This document shows positions 42,602-51,123 of a stretch of 64,000 nt of DNA, piece by piece. Position 1 is the stretch's first letter, and each line of letters starts with the position of its first letter. The stretch is from NCBI GenBank assembly GCA_002551355.1, contig NTHE01000035.1, positions 19,889 to 83,888 on the forward strand. The letters are read 5' to 3'. Position numbers and translations under genes: made by a program. The notes beneath the pieces were generated by a model. The model was not told the origin of the DNA. It did no database searches and was given only the letters and a program-made list of their open reading frames with translations. This DNA comes from Streptomyces sp. man185 (GTDB lineage: Bacteria > Actinomycetota > Actinomycetes > Streptomycetales > Streptomycetaceae).

Positions 42602-44008
42602 ATGTCCGTTGGTGAAGAGGTTCGCGACACGCAGGCGCCGCCGCAGCAGAGTCTGGGGACGGCAGCTGCGCGGAACCTCGCGACGACCACCAAATCCGCG
42701 CCGCAGATGCAGGAGATCACCTCGCGGTGGCTGCTGAAGATGCTGCCGTGGGTGCAGGTACAGGGCGGTACGTACCGGGTGAACCGTCGGCTCAGCTATT
42801 CGGTCGGTGACGGCCGGGTGACCTTCGTCCAGACCGGGGACCGGGTGACCGTGATCCCCGCGGAGCTGGGGGAGCTGCCCGCCCTGCGGGACTTCGGTGA
42901 CGAGGAGGTGCTCGCCGAGCTCGCCCGCAGGTGCGAACAGCGGGACGTGGCCGCGGGGGAGGTGCTCGCAGCCTCGGGGGACGCGGCGGACCGGGTCTAT
43001 CTGCTGGCGCACGGCAAGGTCGAGAAGATCGGCTCCGGCCTCTACGGGGACGAGACGGAGCTCGGGGTCCTCGCCGACGGCGCGTACTTCGGCGACCAGA
43101 GCCTGATCGACGGCAGCGCCGTCTGGGAGTACACCGCCCGCGCGGTCACCCCGTGCACGCTCCTCACCCTGAGCCGGGCCGATGTGTACAACCTCGCGGA
43201 GCGCGCCGAATCGCTGCGCGGCCACCTCGCCGGTCTGCTCTCCATCCCGCATCAGCGGACCAACCACTACGGCGAGGCGGCGATCGACCTCTCCGCCGGC
43301 CATGTGGGGGAGGCCGTCGTCCCGCACACCTTCGTCGACTACGACGCCGCGCCCCGCGAGTACGAACTGAGCGTCGCCCAGACCGTGCTGAAGGTCCACA
43401 GCAGGGTCGCCGACCTCTACAACCAGCCGATGAACCAGACCGAGCAGCAGTTGCGGCTCACGGTCGAGGCGCTGCGCGAGCGCCAGGAGCACGAGCTGAT
43501 CAACAACAGGGAGTTCGGACTGCTCAACAACTGCGACTACGGGCAGCGGATCCAGCCGCACGACGGGGTGCCCGGCCCGGACGACATGGACGAGCTGCTC
43601 TCGCGCCGCCGCGGATCGAAGCTCTTCCTGGCCCACCCGAAGGCCATCGCCGCCTTCGGCCGCGAGTGCAACCGGCGCGGACTCGTCCCGGAGAGCGTCG
43701 ACATCGGCGGTCACCACGTGCCCGCCTGGCGCGGGGTGCCGATCTTCCCGTCCAACAAGATCCCCGTCACCGACGCCCGCACCACTTCCATCATCTGCAT
43801 GAGGACCGGCGAGGCCGAGCAGGGCGTCATCGGCCTCCAGCAGACCGGCATCCCCGACGAGATCGAGCCGAGCCTCTCGGTCCGCTTCATGGGGATCGAC
43901 GAGCAGGCGATCATCTCCTACCTCGTGACGGCGTACTACTCCGCCGCCATCCTGGTACCGGACGCCCTCGGAGTGCTGGAGAACGTCGAGGTCAGCCGCT
44001 GGCGCTGA
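42602..44008 (+). CDS. eshA: EshA: family 2B encapsulin shell protein with inserted cNMP-binding domain
   Basis: The 468-residue protein has an N-terminal encapsulin/HK97-type arm (LATTTKSAPQMQEITSRWLL, about 26-45), then an inserted CRP-like domain (about 90-215) and the remaining HK97-type shell domain: YELSVAQTVLKVHSRVADLY, LINNREFGLLNNCDYGQR and IIGGHHVP-like VDIGGHHVPAWRGVPIFPSN. The C-terminus is SYLVTAYYSAAILVPDALGV. This architecture defines family 2B encapsulins; Streptomyces EshA was earlier known as a large multimer influencing ppGpp and antibiotic production. The phosphate cassette of the inserted domain is degenerate: GD at 164-165, Trp175-Glu176 where CRP has Arg-Ser. The downstream polyprenyl synthase is the likely cargo. 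Confidence 0.92.
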   Translation: MSVGEEVRDTQAPPQQSLGTAAARNLATTTKSAPQMQEITSRWLLKMLPWVQVQGGTYRVNRRLSYSVGDGRVTFVQTGDRVTVIPAELGELPALRDFGDEEVLAELARRCEQRDVAAGEVLAASGDAADRVYLLAHGKVEKIGSGLYGDETELGVLADGAYFGDQSLIDGSAVWEYTARAVTPCTLLTLSRADVYNLAERAESLRGHLAGLLSIPHQRTNHYGEAAIDLSAGHVGEAVVPHTFVDYDAAPREYELSVAQTVLKVHSRVADLYNQPMNQTEQQLRLTVEALRERQEHELINNREFGLLNNCDYGQRIQPHDGVPGPDDMDELLSRRRGSKLFLAHPKAIAAFGRECNRRGLVPESVDIGGHHVPAWRGVPIFPSNKIPVTDARTTSIICMRTGEAEQGVIGLQQTGIPDEIEPSLSVRFMGIDEQAIISYLVTAYYSAAILVPDALGVLENVEVSRWR

Positions 44009-44019
44009 TCCCGAGTCAC

Positions 44020-44059
44020 CCCGGGGGTCCGGGCGGCCGAGGCCGCCCGGACCCCCGGG
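44020..44059 (+). terminator. Strong hairpin between eshA and the polyprenyl synthase gene
   Basis: A near-perfect 19-bp stem (44020-44038 with 44041-44059) starts 11 bases after eshA. As partial terminator or stabiliser it would keep cargo expression below that of the shell. Confidence 0.75.
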
Positions 44060-44092
44060 CCCGCACCCATCGCCTCGCCCCAGGGAGTGACC

Positions 44093-45142
44093 GTGACCAT
44101 GACCAGTACGGACGCAGCGACGGAAGGGCACGAGGCCGCGGCGCTCCTGGAGCGCACCCGCGCCGTCGTCGACCCGCATCTGCGATCGGCCGTGGAGTCG
44201 CTGCCCGGCGGCATACGCCGGATCGCGATGTACCACTTCGGCTGGCAGAACGCCGACGGGACCCCGGCCGCCGGTCAGGCCGGCAAGGCCATCAGGCCGG
44301 CCCTCGTGCTGGCCGCCGCCCGCGCGCTGGGCGGTGATCAGGAACGCGCGGTCCGGGCCGCCGTCGCCGTCGAACTCGCCCACAACTTCACCCTGCTCCA
44401 CGACGACGTCATCGACGAGGACACCACCCGCAGGCACCGGCCAACCGCCTGGGCGGTCTTCGGTGTTCCGGACGCCATCATCACCGGCGACGCCATGCTC
44501 GCCCTCGCCCAGCGCCTGCTGGCCGAGGACGCGCACCCGGCCGCGGCACGCGCCGCCGCCCGCCTCTCCTCCTGCGTCATCGAGCTGTGCGCGGGCCAGC
44601 AGGCGGACTGCGCCTTCGAGGAGCGCGGCCCCGACGAGGTCACCCTCGACGAGTGCCTCGCGATGGCGACCGCCAAGACCGGCGCCCTGCTCGGCTGCGC
44701 CTGCGCGCTCGGAGCCCTCTACGCCGGGGCGGAGGACCGGGCGGTCCGCGCGATGGACGGGTTCGGGCGGGAGGCGGGGCTCTCGTTCCAGCTCATCGAC
44801 GACCTGATCGGCATCTGGGGCGATCCGGACCGCACCGGCAAGCCCGTCGGGGCCGACCTGGCCGCCCACAAGAAGTCCCTGCCCGTGGTCGCCGCCCTCA
44901 CCTCGGGCACCCCCGCCGCCGCCGAGCTCGCCGCGCTCTACCGGGGGCCCATGAACACCGCCGCCGAGGTGGGCAGGGCGGCCGACGCGGTGGACCGGGC
45001 CGGCGGCCGGGACTGGGCCCAGGTCTGCGCGGCCGACCGGATGGCCCGCGCGGTCCACCATCTCTCCCGGGCGGTTCCCGACCCGAGTGTGGCGGGGGAT
45101 CTGCTGGCGCTGGCCGAATTCGTCACCCGCCGGACCAGCTGA
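44093..45142 (+). CDS. Polyprenyl diphosphate synthase, probable encapsulin cargo
   Basis: The roughly 349-residue protein is an all-alpha trans-prenyltransferase. The first Asp-rich motif is LLHDDVIDED (about residue 101) and the second is FQLIDDLIGIWGD (about 236). AGKAIRPALVLAAARAL carries the Lys-x-x-Arg-Pro substrate motif. A Phe five residues before the first motif suggests a short-to-medium chain product. Three in-frame starts exist (GTG 44087, GTG 44093, ATG 44099); GTG 44093 has the best spacing from GGGAG. Only about 25 residues precede the catalytic fold, shorter than the disordered extensions reported for several family 2 cargos. It follows eshA by 84 bp on the same strand. Confidence 0.88.
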   Translation: MTMTSTDAATEGHEAAALLERTRAVVDPHLRSAVESLPGGIRRIAMYHFGWQNADGTPAAGQAGKAIRPALVLAAARALGGDQERAVRAAVAVELAHNFTLLHDDVIDEDTTRRHRPTAWAVFGVPDAIITGDAMLALAQRLLAEDAHPAAARAAARLSSCVIELCAGQQADCAFEERGPDEVTLDECLAMATAKTGALLGCACALGALYAGAEDRAVRAMDGFGREAGLSFQLIDDLIGIWGDPDRTGKPVGADLAAHKKSLPVVAALTSGTPAAAELAALYRGPMNTAAEVGRAADAVDRAGGRDWAQVCAADRMARAVHHLSRAVPDPSVAGDLLALAEFVTRRTS

Positions 45143-45229
45143 CCCACCTCGCGTGACCGGCGAGGCCACCTCAACTCTAGTATTCCGGAGGTCGGTTGAA
45201 GAAACACGGCGGAGAGGTGGCGGCCGGTC

Positions 45230-45826
45230 ATGGGCATACGGATCCAGCAGGCGGAGCAGCGCGACCGGGAGCTGGTCGTCTCGGTCATGGAGGAGGCCTT
45301 CCACCATGACCCGGTCAGCGGCTGGGTGTTCCCCGACGAGGCGCACCGGCGCACGGTGCACGGCAGGTTCCTCGGCGTCTTCGTCGACGTAGCCCTCGCC
45401 GAGGGCCGTATCGACATCGCCGAGGACGGGGCCGCGGTGGCCCTGTGGCTGGCGGTGCCCGCCGGGGCCCCCGAGGAGGAGGACCCCACGCCCGCCCTGA
45501 TGCGGCGGACCGCCGACCCCGACAACGAGCGCTGCGAACTGGTGGGCAGGCTTACCGGGGCCGTTCACCCGCACGACCGTGCACACGCCTACCTGCTGAT
45601 GATCGGCGTCCGTCCCGACCGCCAGGGAGAAGGCATCGGGGCGGAGCTCATCGGAGCGGAGCTGGAGCGCTGCGACCGGGAGGGGCTGCCGGCCTATCTG
45701 GAGGCGAGCAGCGCCCGGAGCCTGGCGCTGTACGAGCGGCTCGGATTCCGCTTCCTCGGCCGCGCGGTCGACCTGCCGGACGGCCCGCCGATGTTCCCCA
45801 TGTGGCGGGAACCCCAAGCCGGTTGA
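45230..45826 (+). CDS. GNAT-family N-acetyltransferase
   Basis: The 198-residue GNAT has the acetyl-CoA loop LMIGVRPDRQGEGIGAELIG (about 124-143) and the C-terminal SLALYERLGFRFLGRA motif. The N-terminal EEAFHHDPVSGWVFPDE is typical of the acetyltransferase group common in actinobacteria. It starts 87 bp after the polyprenyl synthase, on the same strand, and may belong to the eshA unit. Its substrate is unknown. Confidence 0.85.
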   Translation: MGIRIQQAEQRDRELVVSVMEEAFHHDPVSGWVFPDEAHRRTVHGRFLGVFVDVALAEGRIDIAEDGAAVALWLAVPAGAPEEEDPTPALMRRTADPDNERCELVGRLTGAVHPHDRAHAYLLMIGVRPDRQGEGIGAELIGAELERCDREGLPAYLEASSARSLALYERLGFRFLGRAVDLPDGPPMFPMWREPQAG

Positions 45827-45882
45827 TCGCCTGTGGAGGGCGGTACGGAAACCGCCCGGGGCAGGGGCTACAGTCCCTGCTC

Positions 45883-46356
45883 ATGACAGATGAGTCGTGG
45901 TCCGGCTGGTACCGGGACACCAAGGGTTCCGACGCCGTCGTTCTCACCGCGGACGGACAGCGATTCCGGTTCCGGATCCGGGGGATCGACTTCGTGGGCG
46001 TGAGCTTCGACGGCGGGAGTTTCGACGGGCTGCGGCCCGTCGCAGGCGGCCCGTCGGAGGCCTCGGCGAGCGGGATGTTCGCTCTCGCGGACGGCGCGCT
46101 CACCGACTGCGTACTGGAGTGGGATCTGCCGCTGCCCGTCCTCGTCGCGGGCACGCCCCGCCCCGCGACGCTCAGCTGCCTGCTCTCCCTGCGCCGGGAT
46201 GACCCGGATCTGCACCTCACCCTCCACCTGGACGGGGCGTTGTACCAATCGGCCCGCGCGGAGCGCGACTTCGCCGTGGCGCTGGCCGCCGTCCAGCGTG
46301 CCCTTCCGGACGACGTCAGGCTCCAGACCTGTATCGCCGGGCCCGGGGCTGCCTAG
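45883..46356 (+). CDS. Conserved hypothetical actinobacterial protein
   Basis: The 157-residue product starts MTDESWSGWYRD and is rich in beta-strand pattern (RFRFRIRGIDFVGVSFDGGS, then LECVLEW-like DCVLEWDLPLPVLV). No signal peptide or membrane segment is present. I do not recognise a characterised family; it may correspond to a Streptomyces-specific domain of unknown function. It follows the GNAT gene by 56 bp on the same strand. Confidence 0.65.
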   Translation: MTDESWSGWYRDTKGSDAVVLTADGQRFRFRIRGIDFVGVSFDGGSFDGLRPVAGGPSEASASGMFALADGALTDCVLEWDLPLPVLVAGTPRPATLSCLLSLRRDDPDLHLTLHLDGALYQSARAERDFAVALAAVQRALPDDVRLQTCIAGPGAA

Positions 46357-46491
46357 CCCGGAGTCGTCCGACCGTCACCGATCATCCGCTCGCGCCCGCC
46401 CCGTACCGCATCGCCGGTACGGGGCGGACGTGCGTCACCCCGTTGCCCCCGCTGCATTGTTCTACTAGCATGCGAACAACGGAGGTTTTCC

Positions 46492-47460
46492 ATGACAAGC
46501 AAGAACCTTGGCCGCGCAACTCTCGCCGCCCTTCCCTTTGTGCTCGCTCTCCTCGTCGACCTCACTCTCCACGCCGCCGTCGCGGACCGCCTGCCCGACC
46601 GGCTGGCCGTCCACTTCGACGCCGGCGGATCCGCCGACAGGCACATGAGCTACACCGCCTACCTGCTCTACACGGTCCCGTCGCTGCTCGTGCTCGGCGC
46701 GCTGTGGGCCCTCATCGCGGTCAAGGGCAGGCTCCACGGCCGCGCCCACCGGTGGTTCACCGGCGGAGGCTTCGCCGCAGCCGCGTTCCTCGGCTACCTG
46801 CTGATCGCCGTCCTGTTCGTCAACGTGGACGTGCCCGAAGGCGGTTCGGTCGACGGGTTCCCGCTCTGGCACGTCGCGGTGGCTCTCGCGGCGGCCGCCG
46901 TCGCCGGAGCCCTCGGGCTGCTGCTGTCCCGGCTGGTCCCCCTGCCCGAGGACCCTCGCGACCGGGACCCGGAGGCCCGGGAAAGGATCGTGCTCGCCGA
47001 CGGCGAGGTGGCCGCCTGGGGACGCGGCATCGGCGCCTGGTGGGCCCCCGTCGCGGTGCTGGTGCTGCTGGCGGCCGGGGTCATCGTCGGCCTGGAGCAG
47101 AGCTGGTTCATCGGGGCGCCGCTGATGGTGCTCGCCCTGGTGATCGGCACCTTCTGCCGCCCCCACGTCACCGTGGACCGGCGAGGCCTCACCGTCTCCG
47201 GCCTGCTCCCCCGGCCCCGGGTGCGGGTGCCGCTGGAGCGGATGGAAGTCGCGGACAGCCGGCGCGTCAATGCGCTGGCGGAGTACGGCGGATGGGGCTA
47301 TCGCATCCGCCCCGAGCGCAGCGGTGTCATCACCCGCTCGGGCGAGGCCATCGTCGTCAGCCTGACGAGCGGTCGCGAGTTCGCCGTCACCGTCGGGGAC
47401 TCGGCCACCGGGGCGGCCCTGCTCAACACGCTGCTCGACCGGCAGCGGGCGGGGCGCTGA
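46492..47460 (+). CDS. DUF1648-domain membrane protein
   Basis: The 322-residue protein has about six transmembrane segments. The DUF1648 signature RLPDRLAVHFDAGGSADRHM lies after the first helix (about residues 32-51). A cytosolic C-terminal domain (about 215-322) contains PRVRVPLERMEVADSRRV. The ATG follows GGAGG at 46481-46485. DUF1648 proteins are linked to SdpI-type immunity or sensing systems. A GntR gene follows by 2 bp and probably controls it. Confidence 0.82.
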   Translation: MTSKNLGRATLAALPFVLALLVDLTLHAAVADRLPDRLAVHFDAGGSADRHMSYTAYLLYTVPSLLVLGALWALIAVKGRLHGRAHRWFTGGGFAAAAFLGYLLIAVLFVNVDVPEGGSVDGFPLWHVAVALAAAAVAGALGLLLSRLVPLPEDPRDRDPEARERIVLADGEVAAWGRGIGAWWAPVAVLVLLAAGVIVGLEQSWFIGAPLMVLALVIGTFCRPHVTVDRRGLTVSGLLPRPRVRVPLERMEVADSRRVNALAEYGGWGYRIRPERSGVITRSGEAIVVSLTSGREFAVTVGDSATGAALLNTLLDRQRAGR

Positions 47461-47462
47461 CC

Positions 47463-47819
47463 ATGCTATTCCGGGTCGATCCGACCTCCACCGTTCCGCT
47501 CGGGGACCAGATCGCCGCCTCGGTCCGGCGCGCGGTCGCCGAGGGCGCGGTGGCACCGGGCGAGCGGCTGCCCGCCGCCCGGGTGCTCGCCGAATCCCTC
47601 GGCGTGAACGTCCACACCGTGCTGCGCGGCTACCAACGGCTGCGTGAGGAAGGGCTCATCGAGCTGCGCCGGGGCCGGGGCGCGGCGATCACCGCGGGAG
47701 CCTCGCCGCAGCGGGCCCGGCTGCTGGAGCGGGTCCGTGAAGCGGTCGCGGACGCCCGGGACCTGGGCATGACCGAGGATGAACTGCTCGCCCTCGTCCG
47801 GAGCGAACTCGACGCCTGA
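47463..47819 (+). CDS. YtrA-subfamily GntR regulator
   Basis: The 118-residue protein consists of a GntR winged helix (PLGDQIAASVRRAVAEGAV, LPAARVLAESLGVNVHTVLR, GLIELRRGRGAAI) and a short C-terminal dimerisation helix pair. That small size is diagnostic of the YtrA group, which usually represses neighbouring membrane-protein or ABC genes. It starts 2 bp after the DUF1648 gene, so the two are one unit. Confidence 0.88.
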   Translation: MLFRVDPTSTVPLGDQIAASVRRAVAEGAVAPGERLPAARVLAESLGVNVHTVLRGYQRLREEGLIELRRGRGAAITAGASPQRARLLERVREAVADARDLGMTEDELLALVRSELDA

Positions 47820-47844
47820 CAGGGGGAGGCGTCGGGGATCGCGA

Positions 47845-47876
47845 AGAGGGCCGTTCCGCACGCGGAACGGTCCTCT
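47845..47876. terminator. Terminator after the GntR gene
   Basis: A 15-nt inverted repeat with one G-U pair (47845-47859 with 47862-47876) lies between the convergent GntR and snapalysin genes. Confidence 0.65.
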
Positions 47877-47971
47877 GTCGTGTGGGGGGTGCCGGCCGGC
47901 CCCGGGACACGGGACCGGCCGGACGAGCGCGACGACGTCAGGTACGCGACGACGTCAGGAACGTGAGGGCG

Positions 47972-48628
47972 TCAGGAAGCGGAGCGGGCGAGTGCGGCCA
48001 GGCCGTTCTGCCACAGCTGGTTCACCCGGGCCCGCTCGTTGGCGTCCGGCTGGGAGTTGGTGCAGGACGGGCCGGGGCCGCCGCCGGACATCAACTCGCT
48101 GCACGGACCGGAGTAGTTGTCCGGCAGGCCGAGCACGTGCCCGGTCTCGTGCGTGGTGACGCGGGTCGAGTCGTACTGCTGGTTCTGGGCGTAGTCCAGG
48201 AAGATGTACCCGCTGCCGTGCCCGTCGGTGCTCGCGTAGGAGCCGCGCGGGTCGTTGCCCTCGCGGTACGTGAAGTCCGCGCCGGAGCCTTCCTGGAGCT
48301 GGACGTTGGAGACCGAGCTGTTCCAGATCCGCGTGCTGTTGGCTATCTGGCTGCGGAAGGACGGGGCGCTGGAGGCGTCGTAGGTGACCGTGACGGCCTT
48401 GATGCCCGGGTTGGCGGCGCGCTTCTCGGCGACGGACTTCATGACCGCTTCGAGGAAGGCGCGGTTCGCGGCGGCGTTCTCGCCCGAGCCGTTGTACGCG
48501 GCGATGGTGGTGGAGGCGGAGGGGGCGGCAGGGGCCGGAGCGGCGGCGACGACGGGTGCGGTGCCCAGCGCGGCGACGAGGCCGAGCCCGGCGGCGGCGG
48601 TGGCGACGGCGGTCCTGAGGTGTCTCAT
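47972..48628 (-). CDS. snpA: Snapalysin, M7 small neutral metalloprotease
   Basis: The 218-residue preproprotein has a Sec signal peptide (RTAVATAAAGLGLVAALGTA, then AAP-type cleavage) and a propeptide. The zinc motif HETGHVLGLPD follows the M7 pattern His-Glu-x2-His-x2-Gly-x2-Asp. Two Cys pairs (GPCSEL, PSCTNS) and a Met-turn SELMSGG follow. It is a secreted milk-clotting type protease. The divergent LysR gene 315 bp away is the usual partner of snpA. Confidence 0.93.
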   Translation of the reverse strand: MRHLRTAVATAAAGLGLVAALGTAPVVAAAPAPAAPSASTTIAAYNGSGENAAANRAFLEAVMKSVAEKRAANPGIKAVTVTYDASSAPSFRSQIANSTRIWNSSVSNVQLQEGSGADFTYREGNDPRGSYASTDGHGSGYIFLDYAQNQQYDSTRVTTHETGHVLGLPDNYSGPCSELMSGGGPGPSCTNSQPDANERARVNQLWQNGLAALARSAS

Positions 48629-48943
48629 GGGGGGATTTCTCCTACCTGTCCGATCGAACCCGCGCCGTGGGGGTGTCCGCTGGGCGGACAAGGCGTGGGG
48701 CGGTACGGGGAAGAGTGTGGTGCAGCACACAGTCGCCGGGGATGATGCCGAACGGTGATAGCGCCGCCCTATCGCCGCTCCGCCCCGCTCTTTGCGCACG
48801 TCAGCCGCTCGCTGTCATGCCATGGGCACGCCATGTGCACGGCATCGTCACAGGGCACTGAGCCCAACACCCCCTGAATTGCCGCTGTTTGGTGGGGTTG
48901 CGACGTCTGGTGCGCGGCGGGCGGCGGTCATAGTCTCCGCTGC
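48629..48943. promoter_or_regulatory. Divergent control region of snpA and its LysR gene
   Basis: The 315 bp have no gene. Overlapping palindromes around 48815-48850 (GCCATGGGCAC...GTGCACGGC) are candidate LysR sites. A GC-rich stretch near snpA is its leader. The LysR assignment is inference. Confidence 0.5.
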
Positions 48944-49897
48944 ATGGAGCTGGAGGTGAGGCACCTCAGGGCGCTGTGCGCCATCGCCGACGCGGGCAGC
49001 CTGCATCAGGCCGCCCGGCGCCTCGGCGTGAGCCAGCCCTCCCTGACCACCCAGCTCCGGCGGATCGAGAACGTACTCGGGGCCGAACTGTTCCGCCGCG
49101 AACGGACCGGTTGCCGGCCGACCTCCCTGGGGCAGGCCGTCCTGAGCCGGGCCCGGCCCCTCCTCGACGGCATGAGCGCCCTGGTCGCCGAGGCGCTGGC
49201 GGAGGCCGAGGCGGCCCGGCCCCGCGGATCCCGGCTGCGCATCGGCTCCACGGCGAGCCGGGTCATCGGCGGCTGGCTGCGCCGGCTGCGGGTCGCCCTG
49301 CCCGGCACCGACATCTCCCTGCGCGTCGACGTCTCCGCCCACGCGCTCATGCGCTCGGTCGAGGCGGGCCGCCTGGACGTCGCCTTCGTGCACGAGGTGG
49401 AGGGCTGCCCGCTCGCCGTGCCGGAAGGCCTGGAGCAGCGCGTACTCGTGGACCGGGAACCGCAGTTCATCTCGCTCTCCCGCGATCACCCGGCCGCCCG
49501 CCGCCGGGTGGTGGAGCTCGGGGACCTCGCGGGCGACCCGTGGATGGTCGACCCGACGGTGGACGGCGAGTGGGACGGGGTGCGCCGGGTTCTCGGCGCC
49601 GCCGGACTGAACCCGCCGGTCCTGCACGGCGACTACCTCACCGCCGCCTCCCTCGTCGTGCTCGGCGAGGCAGTCGCCCCCTGCCAGCCGACGTCGGGCC
49701 CGCGCGACGACATGGTGATCCGCCCGCTGCTGGGCGACCCGCTCGCGGTACGCCTCCTCCTGGTGTCCCGGCCCGGGACCGACATCGAGGTGGTGTACGC
49801 GCAGTTGGAGGACGCCTACCGGGACGCGGCGCGACGGGCGAGCGGCTACCACGAATGGCTGTTGCGCCACCGCTCCCCGCTGGCCTGCGCGCCCTGA
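48944..49897 (+). CDS. LysR-family activator of the snapalysin gene
   Basis: The 317-residue protein has the N-terminal LysR HTH (EVRHLRALCAIADAGSLHQA, ARRLGVSQPSLTTQLRRIE) and a periplasmic-binding-like effector domain (about 95-300). Its divergent position matches the regulators named SnpR or MprR. It should activate snpA and its own control region. ATG start. Confidence 0.9.
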   Translation: MELEVRHLRALCAIADAGSLHQAARRLGVSQPSLTTQLRRIENVLGAELFRRERTGCRPTSLGQAVLSRARPLLDGMSALVAEALAEAEAARPRGSRLRIGSTASRVIGGWLRRLRVALPGTDISLRVDVSAHALMRSVEAGRLDVAFVHEVEGCPLAVPEGLEQRVLVDREPQFISLSRDHPAARRRVVELGDLAGDPWMVDPTVDGEWDGVRRVLGAAGLNPPVLHGDYLTAASLVVLGEAVAPCQPTSGPRDDMVIRPLLGDPLAVRLLLVSRPGTDIEVVYAQLEDAYRDAARRASGYHEWLLRHRSPLACAP

Positions 49898-49990
49898 TCC
49901 TTCACTGCTCCGCCCGTGCCGGGAAGTTCCCCGTTCTGCTGACAGCATGGCCGTGTTCCCCCACCGCCTTCCGGTGGGCAGAGTCGCCTC

Positions 49991-50989
49991 ATGAGGCTTC
50001 TGATGCTGGGCGGTACGGAGTTCGTCGGACGGGCCGTCACCGACGCGGCGCTGGAGCGGGGCTGGGATGTCACGGTGTTCCACCGCGGCCGCCACGCGCC
50101 CCCGCCCGGTGCGAGCGCGCTGACCGGGGACCGGACCGCGGGCGCGCGAGGGCTCGCGGCGCTGGCGGGGAGCGGACAGGAGTGGGACCTGGTCGTCGAC
50201 ACCTGGAGCGGCGCCCCCGTCGCCGTCCGGGACGCCGCCCGCCTGCTGTCCGGCCGCGCCGGGCACTACACCTACGTCTCCAGCCGCTCGGTGTACGCCT
50301 ACCCGGCCGCAGCCGGACTCGACGAGGACGGACCCCTGGTGGCCGGCGCCTCACCCGATGACGGCGGGGACGTGCCGTACGACCGGGCCAAGCGCGGCGG
50401 TGAGCTGGCCGCCCTCGACGCCTTCGGGGACCGGGCGCTGCTGGCGAGGGCCGGGCTGATCATCGGCCCCGGGGAGAACATCGGCCGGCTTCCCTGGTGG
50501 CTGTCGCGGACAGCCCGGGGCGGACCGGTGATCGCCCCCGGCCGGCCCGGAGCGGAGCTCCAGTACATCGACGCCCGGGACCTGGCGGAGTGGATCCTGG
50601 GCGCGGCGGCGGGCGGGGCGCACGGCGCGTACAACACCGTCAGCCGCCCCGGCCACACGACCATGGGCGAGCTGCTGGAAGCCTGCGTGCGGGTCACCGG
50701 GGCCGACGCCGAGCTGCGCTGGACCGATGCGGAGGTCCTGCTGGCCGCCGGAGCCGAGCCCTGGAGCGGCCTGCCGATCTGGCTCCCGCCGGGCGAGCTG
50801 TACGACACGCTGCACCGGGGCGACCACGCCAAGGCGTATGCCGCGGGGCTGCGCTGCCGTCCGGTCGGAGAGACCGTCGCGGACACCTGGGCCTGGCTGT
50901 GTGCGCTGGGCGGTACGGCGCCCCAGCGCCCCGACCGCCCGGCCGTCGGCCTCGACCCCGAGCTGGAGGCGAGGCTGCTGGCATTCTGA
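49991..50989 (+). CDS. NAD-dependent epimerase/reductase
   Basis: The 332-residue protein is an extended-type SDR. It starts with the dinucleotide loop LMLGGTEFVGRAVTDAALE (about 4-22). A Tyr-x-x-x-Lys-like segment (PYDRAKRGGELA, about 130) is in the catalytic position. A C-terminal substrate domain follows. Family members include sugar-nucleotide epimerases and isoflavone-type reductases; the substrate is not evident. It stands alone after the LysR gene. Confidence 0.82.
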   Translation: MRLLMLGGTEFVGRAVTDAALERGWDVTVFHRGRHAPPPGASALTGDRTAGARGLAALAGSGQEWDLVVDTWSGAPVAVRDAARLLSGRAGHYTYVSSRSVYAYPAAAGLDEDGPLVAGASPDDGGDVPYDRAKRGGELAALDAFGDRALLARAGLIIGPGENIGRLPWWLSRTARGGPVIAPGRPGAELQYIDARDLAEWILGAAAGGAHGAYNTVSRPGHTTMGELLEACVRVTGADAELRWTDAEVLLAAGAEPWSGLPIWLPPGELYDTLHRGDHAKAYAAGLRCRPVGETVADTWAWLCALGGTAPQRPDRPAVGLDPELEARLLAF

Positions 50990-51123
50990 CCTGCCGCCGA
51001 CCCCCTGACGCGCCACCGCCGTGCGCGTGTCGCGGTGAAGAACCCTCCTATAGGACTACAGCAGCGGACAAGAGCGGCGTGTCATACAAAATGACTAAGT
51101 GATGACCATGCATATTGCGCGGC

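Noticed and set aside
42401..45817. Very long minus-strand open frame opposite eshA and the polyprenyl synthase
   Set aside because: It is the complement of well-conserved genes with clear motifs; its translation is low-complexity Arg/Gly/Val-rich, as expected from antisense of GC-rich coding DNA.
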